Assembly (NCBI RefSeq): GCF_008329585.1
Contig: NZ_NPKP01000007.1
Location: 186,001 to 250,000, forward strand
Direction of reading: 5' to 3'
DNA from: Mycolicibacterium sp. P9-22
GTDB taxonomy: Bacteria > Actinomycetota > Actinomycetes > Mycobacteriales > Mycobacteriaceae
Length of the DNA: 64,000 nt
The notes under the pieces: model-generated
Databases searched by the model: none
Seen by the model: the letters and a program-made list of their open reading frames with translations, nothing else
Told to the model about the DNA's origin: nothing
Position numbers and translations under genes: made by a program
Shown here: positions 16,740 through 25,425 of the stretch, in pieces
Position numbering within the stretch: position 1 is the first letter of the stretch
Layout: the number at the start of each line of letters is the position of its first letter

Positions 16740-19099
16740 GTTGCGTGAGGGTGCTCCGCGTCCTCACCGCCGCGCTACTGCTGCTGCTCTTCGCGACACC
16801 CGCCCTGCTGCCGCGCGCCGCCGCCGGCGAACCGGGCGCCACCACATTCCTGAAACTGCGGATCGACCGCGTCACCCCCGACACCGTCTCGACCACCACC
16901 GGCTCGATCGTCACCGTCGCCGGCACCGTACGCAATATCGGTGACCGACCGGTGCGGGACGTCGTGGTGCGCCTCGAACACGCCCCCGCGGTCACCGGTT
17001 CGGCCGGTCTGCGCACCAACCTGTCAGGAAACCTCGACCAGTACGCGGCCGTCGCGCCGTTCGTGACGCTCTCGACCGAGCTGCAACGCGGCCAGGAGGT
17101 CCCGTTCACCCTGTCCTATCCGGTGCGAGGTGACGAGGAACCTTCCCTGCAGATCGACGAGCCCGGCATCTACCCGCTGCTGGTGAACGTCAACGGCACC
17201 CCCGACTACGGCGCGCCGGCCCGGCTCGACGACGCCCGCTTCCTGCTGCCCGTCCTCGGTGTACCGCCCGACCCCGCCACCGGCGACGCGGAAGGCGTGT
17301 CCGCGGTCGTGCCACCGGACACCTCCAGACCGGTCGCGATGACGGTGCTGTGGCCGCTGGCGGACCGCCCCCGGCTGGCCGCCGGTATCCCGGGCGGGAC
17401 CACCCCGGTCCGGCTGCTCGACGACGACCTGGCCGGCTCGCTGGCCGCCGGCGGGCGGCTGGACACCCTGTTGGCGGCGGCCGACTTCGCCACCAGCGCC
17501 CAGGTCGACGACGACGGCGCCGTGGGATCGGCGCTGTGCCTGGCCGTCGACCCCGACCTGCTGATCACCGTCAACGCCATGACCGGCGGTTACGTCGTCA
17601 GCGATGACCCGAACGGCGGACTCAACGCGCCCACCCGTCCCGGCACCGGCCAGGAAGCCGCGGTGAACTGGCTGGCCCGGCTACGAACGCTGGCGCAGCG
17701 CATGTGCGTCACCCCGACCGTCTATGCGCAGGCCGACCTCGATGCCCTCAAACGCGTCGGTGACACCGGCCTGAACGCCGTCGCCACCGGCGGTGCCGCC
17801 GATATCGTCGACCAGATTCTCGGGGTGCGTTCGGTGCGCGGCGTGACCCTCATCGGCGACGGATCCCTGACGACCGCCGCGATCTCCATGCTCGGCGCGC
17901 AGGGCCCGACGGTCGCGGTGGCTCCCGCTCCGCTGCCCACCGGCGACACCGGCGCCGCGGATCTCACCCCGCAACGCAACTCCCTCGATGTCGTCACCGC
18001 CCCGTTCGACCCCGGCCTGGCGGCCGCGCTGGCCGGTGCCGGTGGCGCGCCGATCACCCCGGGCTACCTCGACGAGGAACTGCGGATCCCGCTGAAGCAC
18101 GACTCCCGGGTGGCCCGGCTGCAGGGTGCGATCGGGTCGCTGCTGTGGCGCGGCCTGGCCCCCGATGCCGAACCCCGCACCCAGATCGTGATGCCGCCGC
18201 TGACCTGGGATCTGAATCCCGACGAAGCGCAGCGTGTGCTGACCTCGGTGGCCACCGCCATCGGCGCCGGCCTGGCGTATCCGCGGCCGCTGCGGGCGGT
18301 GCTCGCCGAGACACCGCGTGCCGCGCCGCCCCAGCCCGCCCCGGTGTCCGAGCCCGCCGGATCCGCCGACCGGTTCGACAACGGTGTGACCTCCGGCATC
18401 GCCGCCATCACCGGCAGGCTCTGGGGGCTGACCTCGGCGCTGACCGTCGACCAGCGCACCGGCCTCACCGGCACCCAGTACACCGCCCCGCTGCGTGAGG
18501 ACATGCTGCGCGCACTCAGCCGGTCGGTTCCCGGCGATGAGCGCAACAACGAAGCCCAGCAACGTCTTTCGACGGTCAGCCGGACCGTCGCCGACCTTTT
18601 CGGCGCGGTCACGGTGGTGAACCCCGGCGGCTCCTACACCCTGGCCACCGAACGCAGCCCGCTGCCGCTGGCACTGCGCAACGACCTGCCGGTCCCCATC
18701 CGGGTGCGGCTGCACATCTCCGCGCCGCCGGGCATGACGGTGACCGATCCCGGCGAGATCGAACTGCCTCCCGGCTTCCTGCCGCTGCGGGTGCCCATCG
18801 AGGTGCACTTCACCCAGCGGTTCGCCGTCGATGTCAACCTGAGCACCGCCGACGGGCTGCCGCTCGGCGACCCGGTGCGGCTTTCGGTGCATTCCAACGC
18901 CTATGGCAAGGTGCTGTTCTTCATCACGCTGACCGGCGGCGCGATCCTGGCGCTGCTGGTCGGCCGGCGGCTGTGGCACCGGTTCCGCGGCGAACCCGAC
19001 CGCGCCGACCTGATCCCGCCGACCCGGCGGCCCGACCCGCTGGACACCGCACTGGCCCTCGGTTCCGAGCACGGCCCCCGCAACGACGAGCCGCGATGA
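16736..19099 (+). CDS. Exported membrane-anchored protein, DUF6049-type (Rv3909 homologue)
   Basis: The 787-aa protein starts with an Arg-containing signal sequence (hydrophobic core about residues 8-24), followed by a large extracytoplasmic part. One C-terminal membrane helix (about residues 723-742, V-L-F-F-I-T-L-T-G-G-A-I-L-A-L-L-V-G) and a cytosolic tail rich in Arg and Pro complete it. Its place between mutT4 and murJ, with four-base overlaps on both sides, is conserved in actinobacteria and suggests a role in envelope growth with MurJ. The activity is unknown. GTG at 16736 or at 16745 could be the start. Confidence 0.87.
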   Translation: MSCVRVLRVLTAALLLLLFATPALLPRAAAGEPGATTFLKLRIDRVTPDTVSTTTGSIVTVAGTVRNIGDRPVRDVVVRLEHAPAVTGSAGLRTNLSGNLDQYAAVAPFVTLSTELQRGQEVPFTLSYPVRGDEEPSLQIDEPGIYPLLVNVNGTPDYGAPARLDDARFLLPVLGVPPDPATGDAEGVSAVVPPDTSRPVAMTVLWPLADRPRLAAGIPGGTTPVRLLDDDLAGSLAAGGRLDTLLAAADFATSAQVDDDGAVGSALCLAVDPDLLITVNAMTGGYVVSDDPNGGLNAPTRPGTGQEAAVNWLARLRTLAQRMCVTPTVYAQADLDALKRVGDTGLNAVATGGAADIVDQILGVRSVRGVTLIGDGSLTTAAISMLGAQGPTVAVAPAPLPTGDTGAADLTPQRNSLDVVTAPFDPGLAAALAGAGGAPITPGYLDEELRIPLKHDSRVARLQGAIGSLLWRGLAPDAEPRTQIVMPPLTWDLNPDEAQRVLTSVATAIGAGLAYPRPLRAVLAETPRAAPPQPAPVSEPAGSADRFDNGVTSGIAAITGRLWGLTSALTVDQRTGLTGTQYTAPLREDMLRALSRSVPGDERNNEAQQRLSTVSRTVADLFGAVTVVNPGGSYTLATERSPLPLALRNDLPVPIRVRLHISAPPGMTVTDPGEIELPPGFLPLRVPIEVHFTQRFAVDVNLSTADGLPLGDPVRLSVHSNAYGKVLFFITLTGGAILALLVGRRLWHRFRGEPDRADLIPPTRRPDPLDTALALGSEHGPRNDEPR

Positions 19100-22000
19100 A
19101 CGCACCGCAACGGGTTCCGCGCGGGCATGCCACCCGGCGCCGGGCCGGTGGTCCCCATGACCAGGCCCCGGTCACCCGGCAGCCGCGCCAGGAGCTCTCG
19201 GACTCCGCGGTGGTGTCACGGTCCTGGGGGATGGCACTGGCCACCCTGGTCAGCAGGCTCACCGGCTTCGGCCGGATGGTGCTGCTGGCACTGATCCTCG
19301 GCGGGCCGCTGCTGAGTTCGTTCACGGTCGCCAACCAGCTGCCGAACATGATCGCCGCCCTGGTGCTGGAGGCGACCTTCACCGCGATCTTCGTTCCGGT
19401 CCTGGCGCGTGCCGAACGCGACGATCCCGACGGCGGTATCGCGTTCGTGCGGCGCCTGGTCACCCTGGCCACCGCGCTGCTGATCGTCGCGACGATCCTG
19501 TCGGTGGCCGCCGCGCCGCTGCTGGTGGATCTGATGCTCGGCAGCGATCCGCTGGTGAACCGGCCGCTGACCACCGCGTTCGCCTACCTGCTGCTCCCCC
19601 AGGTCGTCTTCTACGGACTGACCTCGGTGTACATGGCAATCCTGAACACCCGCAACGTGTTCGGCCCGCCCGCGTGGGCCCCGGTGCTCAACAACGTCGT
19701 CGCGATCCTGACGTTGGCGGTCTACCTGCTGGTCCCCGGCGAGCTGTCCATCGACCCGGTCGAGATGGGCAACGCCAAACTGCTGGTGCTCGGCATCGGC
19801 ACCACCCTCGGCGTCGTCGCCCAGGCGATGGTGCTGATCCTGGCCATCCGCCGGGAACGCATCAGCCTGCGACCGCTGTGGGGTTTCGACGACCGGCTCA
19901 AGCAGTTCGGCATGATGGCCCTGGCGATGGTGCTGTACGTGCTCATCAGCCAGATCGGCCTGATCGTCGGCAACCAGATCGCCAGCGCCGCCGCCGCTTC
20001 CGGGCCGGCCATCTACAACTACACCTGGCTGATCCTGCAGCTCCCGTTCGGCATCATCGGGGTGACAGTGCTGACGGTGGTGATGCCGCGGCTGTCGCGC
20101 AACGCCGCCGCCGACGACGGGCCCGCGGTGCTGGCAGACCTGAACCTGGCGACCCGGCTGACCATGGTCACCCTCATCCCGATCGTGGCGATGATGACCG
20201 TCGGCGGCCCGGCCATCGGCAGTGCGCTGTTCTCCTACGGCAACTTCGGCCAGACCGATGCGGGTTACCTCGGCATGGCGATCTCGCTGTCCGCGTTCAC
20301 CCTCATCCCGTACGCCCTGGTGCTGCTGCAATGCCGGGTGTTCTACGCGCGTCAGCAGCCCTGGACGCCGATCGTGCTGATCCTGGTGATCACCGCGGTG
20401 AAGATCGCCGCGTCGGTCGCGGTGCCACACCTGGTGGCGGACCCCGGCATGGTCGCCGGATACCTCGGCCTGGCCAACGGGCTGGGATTCCTGGCCGGCG
20501 CCACCATCGGCTACCTGGTGCTGCGGGCGAACCTCAACCCGCCCGGCGGCAAGATGATCAGCCTCGACGTGGTGCGCAGCATCCTGGTGACGATCGTCGC
20601 ATCGATGCTCGCCGGCCTGGCCGCCCATATCGTCGATCAGCTGCTCGGACTGGAGGCACTGACCGAACACGGTGGCGGTCTTGGTTCGTTGCTGCGGTTG
20701 CTGGTACTCGGCATCATCATGCTGCCGATCCTGGGCGGCGTGCTGTTGGCGGCGAAGGTTCCGGACGCGCTCGCCGTGGCGGCCGCGATCCGGCGCCGGC
20801 TGCCCGGCCGCGCCAAGGTGGCCGCGACCCCCGGTTCCAGGCCTGCCGCCCGGCCCGTCACGTACCCTGATCACAGCAATTCGTATCCGATGCGGCCTGC
20901 ACGCCCCCCGGCTGCCCGCCGGTACGGACCGCACGCGGGGGTTGCGCAGCAGCAGATGCCGAAAGGACCAGCGGTGAGCGATGAACCCGTGAGTGGTTCG
21001 GCGCCCGGGGCAGGTGCCCGCCCCGACACCGAACCCGAATCCGGGGCTACGACCCGCATTCCCCTGACCCCTGGTTCGCGCCCCGCGCCCGGCGACTTCC
21101 AGCCGGATACCGGTGGCTTCAGCACCCGGCCGCCCGCCGACTACGGCGGCGACCCGACCCGCGAGCCGTTGGCCTTCGACGCCCCGCGCGAGCCCGCGCT
21201 GGAAGCGGCCACCGCCGACGAGGACATCCATCTGATCCCGGGCGCGACCATCGCCGCCGGTCGCTACCGGCTGCTGGTGTTCCACGGCGGCCCTCCGCAT
21301 CTGCAGTTCTGGCACGCCCTGGACACCGCGCTGGATCGGCAGGTCGCGCTGACCTTCGTCGACCCCGATGCCGTGCTGCCCGACAGTGAACTGCAGGAGA
21401 TCCTCACCCGCACCATGCGGTTGTCCAAGGTGGAGAGCACCGGCATCGCCCGCGTGCTCGACGTCGCGCGCACCGGTTCGGGTGGACTCGTCGTGGCGGA
21501 ATGGATCCGTGGCGGCTCGCTGGCCGAGGTCGCCGAGACCTCGCCGTCGCCCATCGGTGGCGCCCGCGCCATCCAATCGCTGGCCGCCGCCGCCGAGGCC
21601 GCGCACCGCGCCGGCGTCGCACTGTCCGTCGATGACCCGAGCCGGGTGCGTGTCAGCATCGAGGGCGATGTCGTGCTCGCCTTCCCCGCGACCCTGCCCG
21701 AAGCCACCCCCGAGGACGACATCCGCGGGATCGGTGCCGCGCTGTACGCGCTGCTGATCAACCGGTGGCCGCTGCCGGAGTCCGGCGTGCACAGCGGGTT
21801 GGCGCCCGCCGACCTCAATGCCGCGGGTCAGCCCGTGGAGCCCCAGTCCGTCGACGGGGACATCCCCTTCCAGATCTCGGCTGCGGCGGCGCGCGCGGTA
21901 CAGGAGGAGGGCGGCATCCGTAGCGCCCCCACCCTGCTCAACCTGCTGCAGCAGGCCACCGCGGTCGCCGACCGCACCGAATTCATCGCACCGGTGGACG

Positions 22001-22686
22001 AACCACCGGCCCGTTCAGCCGTCCGACCGGGCGCCGATGGGACCGATCCGGAGGCGGCCGCGCGCCGCCGCAAGGGCATGATCATCGGCCTGGCCGCGGG
22101 TGGTGTCGTCGTAGTGGTGGCCCTGGTGATTCTGGCCACCGTGCTCAGCCGCATCTTCGGCGATGTCGGCGGCGGACTCGACCGCGACGAACTCGGGCTG
22201 AACAACCCCAGCACATCGGCCGAAGCCGGGTCCGGCAACACCGTGAAACCGGTGCGCGCCACGGTCTACTCCCCGGAAGGCGAGGCCGATGCCCCCGCCG
22301 ACGCGGGCCTGGCGATCGACGGCAATCCGTCGACCGTGTGGCCGACGGACACCTACTCCGATCCCGCGCCGTTCCCCGGCTTCAAGAACGGCGTCGGATT
22401 GATGTTGCAGTTGCCCAGGCCCACCGCGATCGCGTCGGTCACCCTCGACGTGTCCAGTGTCGGCACCGCCGTTCAGATCCGTGGTTCGGACACCGCCAAC
22501 CCGGCCTCCCTGGAGGACACCACCGCGCTCACCGATCCGACGACGCTGAAAACGGGCTCCAACACCATCGAGATCGAGAACCCCGAAGCCACGCCCTATG
22601 TGCTGGTGTGGATTTCCACATTGGGCACAGTGGACGGCAAGAGCCGCTCCGATATCTCCGAAATCACCCTCACACCGGGCTCCTGA
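19096..22686 (+). CDS. murJ: Lipid II flippase MurJ fused to pseudokinase and extracellular domain
   Basis: This 1196-aa protein matches MviN (Rv3910). After a cytosolic tail comes the 14-helix MurJ transporter (about residues 55-560), which flips lipid II across the membrane. A Pro-rich linker and a pseudokinase domain (about 710-960) follow: the usual lysine is replaced (V-A-L-T-F), the HRD motif lacks its aspartate and there is no DFG, so it should not phosphorylate. One helix at about 995-1018 leads to an extracellular discoidin-like domain. Thr961 in A-D-R-T-E-F is, by position, the likely PknB site that recruits FhaA; both are encoded in this window. ATG at 19096 overlaps the previous stop (ATGA). 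Confidence 0.94.
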   Translation: MNAPQRVPRGHATRRRAGGPHDQAPVTRQPRQELSDSAVVSRSWGMALATLVSRLTGFGRMVLLALILGGPLLSSFTVANQLPNMIAALVLEATFTAIFVPVLARAERDDPDGGIAFVRRLVTLATALLIVATILSVAAAPLLVDLMLGSDPLVNRPLTTAFAYLLLPQVVFYGLTSVYMAILNTRNVFGPPAWAPVLNNVVAILTLAVYLLVPGELSIDPVEMGNAKLLVLGIGTTLGVVAQAMVLILAIRRERISLRPLWGFDDRLKQFGMMALAMVLYVLISQIGLIVGNQIASAAAASGPAIYNYTWLILQLPFGIIGVTVLTVVMPRLSRNAAADDGPAVLADLNLATRLTMVTLIPIVAMMTVGGPAIGSALFSYGNFGQTDAGYLGMAISLSAFTLIPYALVLLQCRVFYARQQPWTPIVLILVITAVKIAASVAVPHLVADPGMVAGYLGLANGLGFLAGATIGYLVLRANLNPPGGKMISLDVVRSILVTIVASMLAGLAAHIVDQLLGLEALTEHGGGLGSLLRLLVLGIIMLPILGGVLLAAKVPDALAVAAAIRRRLPGRAKVAATPGSRPAARPVTYPDHSNSYPMRPARPPAARRYGPHAGVAQQQMPKGPAVSDEPVSGSAPGAGARPDTEPESGATTRIPLTPGSRPAPGDFQPDTGGFSTRPPADYGGDPTREPLAFDAPREPALEAATADEDIHLIPGATIAAGRYRLLVFHGGPPHLQFWHALDTALDRQVALTFVDPDAVLPDSELQEILTRTMRLSKVESTGIARVLDVARTGSGGLVVAEWIRGGSLAEVAETSPSPIGGARAIQSLAAAAEAAHRAGVALSVDDPSRVRVSIEGDVVLAFPATLPEATPEDDIRGIGAALYALLINRWPLPESGVHSGLAPADLNAAGQPVEPQSVDGDIPFQISAAAARAVQEEGGIRSAPTLLNLLQQATAVADRTEFIAPVDEPPARSAVRPGADGTDPEAAARRRKGMIIGLAAGGVVVVVALVILATVLSRIFGDVGGGLDRDELGLNNPSTSAEAGSGNTVKPVRATVYSPEGEADAPADAGLAIDGNPSTVWPTDTYSDPAPFPGFKNGVGLMLQLPRPTAIASVTLDVSSVGTAVQIRGSDTANPASLEDTTALTDPTTLKTGSNTIEIENPEATPYVLVWISTLGTVDGKSRSDISEITLTPGS

Positions 22687-22785
22687 CCGAGTTATCCCCA
22701 GCCCCGGGCCGCCGGAGCCGCAGTTCAGGGCTGCGCGACAAAGAGGTGCCCAGCAGGCCGCGCCGCCGGTCCTAGTGTTCGGCAG

Positions 22786-23382
22786 GTGGGGAGTTTCGGG
22801 GGATGCGCCGGGCGGGACCGCACCGACGAGCAGTTGCTGGCGGCCCACGTCGCGGGTGATCGCTTCGCCTTCGAGGAGCTGTTCAACCGGTATCAGCCGC
22901 AGCTGTACCAGCTGGCCCGGATCACCATCCGCTGCCCCGACGACGCGCGCGACGCCCTGCAGGACGCCATGCTGTCCGCACACTGCGGCGCACCGAAGTT
23001 CCGCAACGACTGCTCGGTGAGCAGCTGGCTCTACCGCATCGTGGTCAATGCCTGCCTGGACCGGCTGCGTCGGCACAAGGCGCGCCCGACGACACCCCTG
23101 GAGGCGATCGCGTCCGCCGGCTCGATCGGTGACCCGGCGCCGGGGCTGGACACCGCCATCGTCATCGAACGGGCGCTCATGTGCCTGCCGATCGAACAAC
23201 GGGCGGCCATCGTGACCGTCGACATGCAGGGTTTCTCGGTGGCCGAGGCGGCCCGGATGCTGGGGATCCCGGAAGGCACCGTGAAGAGCCGGCGGGCGCG
23301 AGCCCGGAGCAAGCTGGCCACCACGCTGGGCCATCTGTGCACATCGGTCGCGGCGCCCGAAGCGCGCACCACCGCGCCATGA
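22786..23382 (+). CDS. sigM: ECF sigma factor SigM
   Basis: The 198-aa protein is an ECF sigma factor. Region 2 spans about residues 15-90, including E-E-L-F-N-R-Y-Q-P-Q-L-Y-Q-L-A and D-A-R-D-A-L-Q-D-A-M-L. Region 4 runs about 125-185 with the helix-turn-helix F-S-V-A-E-A-A-R-M-L-G-I-P-E-G-T-V-K-S-R. Position between murJ and trxB matches SigM (Rv3911). In mycobacteria it controls a small set including ESX-4 genes and is held by an anti-sigma factor. The GTG start at 22786 lacks a strong ribosome site. The anti-sigma gene starts seven bases after the stop. Confidence 0.92.
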   Translation: MGSFGGCAGRDRTDEQLLAAHVAGDRFAFEELFNRYQPQLYQLARITIRCPDDARDALQDAMLSAHCGAPKFRNDCSVSSWLYRIVVNACLDRLRRHKARPTTPLEAIASAGSIGDPAPGLDTAIVIERALMCLPIEQRAAIVTVDMQGFSVAEAARMLGIPEGTVKSRRARARSKLATTLGHLCTSVAAPEARTTAP

Positions 23383-23389
23383 TGGGTGC

Positions 23390-23893
23390 GTGCAGCGCGA
23401 CGTCCCCCATCGGGTGGTGCCCCCTGGTGCCGGACACCACCGGCACGACCGGCCCGCGCTGCGCTGGCGCCGGGTGGCCGCCTGCACGGGCGCGCTGGCC
23501 GCGGTGTTGGCCCTCGGCATCGGACTGTTCACCCTGTCCACCGGCGACGACACCACGTCCCCGGGACCCGTCGGGCCCCCGGAGACCAGCGCCCGGCACC
23601 TCACCGCGCGCCCATCGGCGATGCCGCTGAGCAACCCGCAGATCCTCCAACTGCTGCAGCGCCCGCCCGATCTGGGCCCGCTCGACTACCCGAAACCCTG
23701 CCTGAACAGCCTGGACCAGCCCGCCGGGACCCGGATCCTCGGCGCCACGCCGGTGTCGCTTGGCGCTCGGGCGGCGGTGCTGCTGGTGCTGCCCGCCCCC
23801 GACCCGTCATCGCTCATCGCCGTGGTGGTGGCGCCGGATTGTCCGGCCGGCGGCACCGGGGTGTTGGCCCGGACCGTGCTGGCCCGGCCCTAG
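23390..23893 (+). CDS. rsmA: Anti-SigM-like membrane protein lacking the cytosolic sigma-binding domain
   Basis: The 167-aa protein occupies the place of the anti-SigM factor RsmA (Rv3912, about 254 aa). Its outer domain resembles the Rv3912 C-terminus, with P-L-S-N-P-Q-I-L-Q-L-L near residue 82 and A-V-L-L-V-L-P-A-P-D near 134. It has one membrane helix (residues about 29-49) but only about 28 residues before it, whereas Rv3912 has about 100 residues of cytosolic domain that should hold the sigma factor. No room is left for the missing part because sigM ends seven bases upstream. Either the factor is degraded or the short tail is enough. GTG start at 23390. Confidence 0.72.
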   Translation: MQRDVPHRVVPPGAGHHRHDRPALRWRRVAACTGALAAVLALGIGLFTLSTGDDTTSPGPVGPPETSARHLTARPSAMPLSNPQILQLLQRPPDLGPLDYPKPCLNSLDQPAGTRILGATPVSLGARAAVLLVLPAPDPSSLIAVVVAPDCPAGGTGVLARTVLARP

Positions 23894-23904
23894 CAGGCGC
23901 GCCG

Positions 23905-23930
23905 GGAACACCCCGGCCTACCCTGATGTT
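23905..23930 (+). promoter_or_regulatory. SigH/SigE-type promoter of trxB-trxC
   Basis: GGAACA at 23905-23910 and GTT at 23928-23930 are 17 bases apart, matching the mycobacterial oxidative-stress sigma consensus GGAAYA-N17/20-GTT. The trxB2-trxC operon of M. tuberculosis is a known SigH target, so the site fits its context. The ATG follows 45 bases later. Confidence 0.65.
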
Positions 23931-23934
23931 TGAA

Positions 23935-23948
23935 TACACGGCCGTGTA
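23935..23948. repeat. 14-bp palindrome at the trxB transcription start
   Basis: TACACGGCCGTGTA is a perfect palindrome that sits where transcription from the SigH-type promoter should begin. It could be a repressor operator or, as RNA, a short hairpin near the 5' end of the message. No known operator matches. Confidence 0.5.
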
Positions 23949-23975
23949 AACGGCAGAAAGGCTGGGATATCCAGG

Positions 23976-24938
23976 ATGTCCACCACTTCTGAGGTCACGT
24001 CCCCGATTCACGACGTGATCATCATCGGCTCAGGCCCGGCCGGCTACACCGCGGCGGTCTACACCGCGCGGGCCCAACTGCACCCGTTGGTGTTCGAGGG
24101 AATCCAGTTCGGTGGTGCGTTGATGACGACCACCGAGGTGGAGAACTACCCGGGGTTCCGCGAGGGCATCACCGGTCCCAACCTGATGGAAGAGATGCGC
24201 GAGCAGGCGTTGCGTTTCGGCGCCGATCTCCGGATGGACGATGTGGACGCGGTCGACCTCACCGGTCCGATCAAGACCGTCACCGTCGGTGATGAAACTC
24301 ACCGCGCCCGTTCGGTGATCCTGGCAATGGGTGCGGCGGCCCGCCAACTCGGCGCCCCCGGCGAGATGGAACGCATCGGGCTCGGTGTAAGCACCTGTGC
24401 CACCTGTGACGGGTTCTTCTTCCGCGACCAGGACATTGCGGTGGTCGGCGGCGGCGACTCGGCGATGGAAGAGGCGATCTTCCTCACCAAGTTCGCCAGC
24501 AGCGTCACCCTGATCCACCGCCGCGAGGAGTTCCGCGCCTCGAAGATCATGCTGGACCGCGCCCGCGCCAACGAGAAGATCACCTTCCTGACCAACACCG
24601 CCGTCACCGAGATCGAGGGTGACCCCAAGGTCACCGGAATTCGCTTGCAGGACACCGTCACCGGCGAGGAATCGAAGCTCGCGGTGACCGGCGTGTTCGT
24701 GGCGATCGGTCACATCCCGCGTTCGGATCTCGTCCGCGGACAGGTCGACGTCGACGAGGACGGCTACGTGCAGGTCAAGGGCCGCACCACCGCAACCTCG
24801 CTGGAAGGCGTGTTCGCCGCCGGTGATCTGGTGGACCACACCTACCGGCAGGCGATCACCGCCGCCGGCTCGGGCTGTTCGGCAGCCATCGACGCCGAGC
24901 GCTGGCTCACCGAATTCCCCGCTCCGACAGAAGATTAG
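23976..24938 (+). CDS. trxB: Thioredoxin reductase
   Basis: The 320-aa flavoprotein transfers electrons from NADPH through FAD to thioredoxin. The FAD motif is I-I-G-S-G-P-A-G near residue 13, the redox-active disulfide is C-A-T-C-D-G near 145, the NADPH motif is V-V-G-G-G-D-S-A-M-E-E and the C-terminal FAD motif is G-V-F-A-A-G-D. Length and order match bacterial TrxB. The thioredoxin gene follows after 24 bases, forming an operon under a SigH-type promoter. It supplies reducing power to the cytosol alongside mycothiol. Confidence 0.96.
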   Translation: MSTTSEVTSPIHDVIIIGSGPAGYTAAVYTARAQLHPLVFEGIQFGGALMTTTEVENYPGFREGITGPNLMEEMREQALRFGADLRMDDVDAVDLTGPIKTVTVGDETHRARSVILAMGAAARQLGAPGEMERIGLGVSTCATCDGFFFRDQDIAVVGGGDSAMEEAIFLTKFASSVTLIHRREEFRASKIMLDRARANEKITFLTNTAVTEIEGDPKVTGIRLQDTVTGEESKLAVTGVFVAIGHIPRSDLVRGQVDVDEDGYVQVKGRTTATSLEGVFAAGDLVDHTYRQAITAAGSGCSAAIDAERWLTEFPAPTED

Positions 24939-24962
24939 ACCCACACCAGTTAGGAAGATCCG

Positions 24963-25295
24963 ATGACCGAGAACTCCGCAACTGCCGTCGTAACCGACGA
25001 CTCCTTCTCCCAGGATGTGCTGACCAGCTCCACCCCGGTGCTGGTCGACTTCTGGGCCACCTGGTGCGGCCCGTGCAAGATGATCGCTCCGGTGCTCGAG
25101 GAGATCGCCTCCGAGAAGGCCGGCGAACTCAAGGTGGTCAAGCTCGATGTGGACGCCAATCCGGCCACCGCGCGCGACTTCCAGGTGGTGTCGATCCCGA
25201 CATTGATCCTGTTCAAAGATGGTGAACCGGTCAAGAGGATCGTCGGCGCCAAGGGCAAGGCCGCGCTGCTGAAGGAGATCGCCGAGCACGCCTGA
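24963..25295 (+). CDS. trxC: Thioredoxin
   Basis: The 110-aa protein is a typical thioredoxin with the active site W-C-G-P-C-K in D-F-W-A-T-W-C-G-P-C and the cis-proline loop V-S-I-P-T-L. It reduces disulfides in target proteins and is recycled by the reductase encoded 24 bases upstream. Its place next to trxB and cwlM matches TrxC (Rv3914) of M. tuberculosis. The ATG is preceded by a weak AGGA ribosome site (24955-24958). Confidence 0.96.
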   Translation: MTENSATAVVTDDSFSQDVLTSSTPVLVDFWATWCGPCKMIAPVLEEIASEKAGELKVVKLDVDANPATARDFQVVSIPTLILFKDGEPVKRIVGAKGKAALLKEIAEHA

Positions 25296-25425
25296 CGGCT
25301 GGGCGCATTCTCGAATCACACCCTCGGGTTTTCCGGATTTTTGCGGGCATCTGAGACAATACTGGCAGTCCGAACTGCAACCGTCGGCGTCCGGTGGGCG
25401 GTGCAGCGTGTCTGAAAGGTCGGGT

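Noticed and set aside
19216..21792. Long reverse-strand frame opposite murJ
   Set aside because: It is a shadow of the murJ coding frame in high-GC DNA: rich in His, Gln, Arg and Gly, with no domain.
23386..23949. Alternative 187-aa frame overlapping rsmA
   Set aside because: It is Arg/Pro-rich without a membrane helix; the other frame matches the anti-sigma outer domain.
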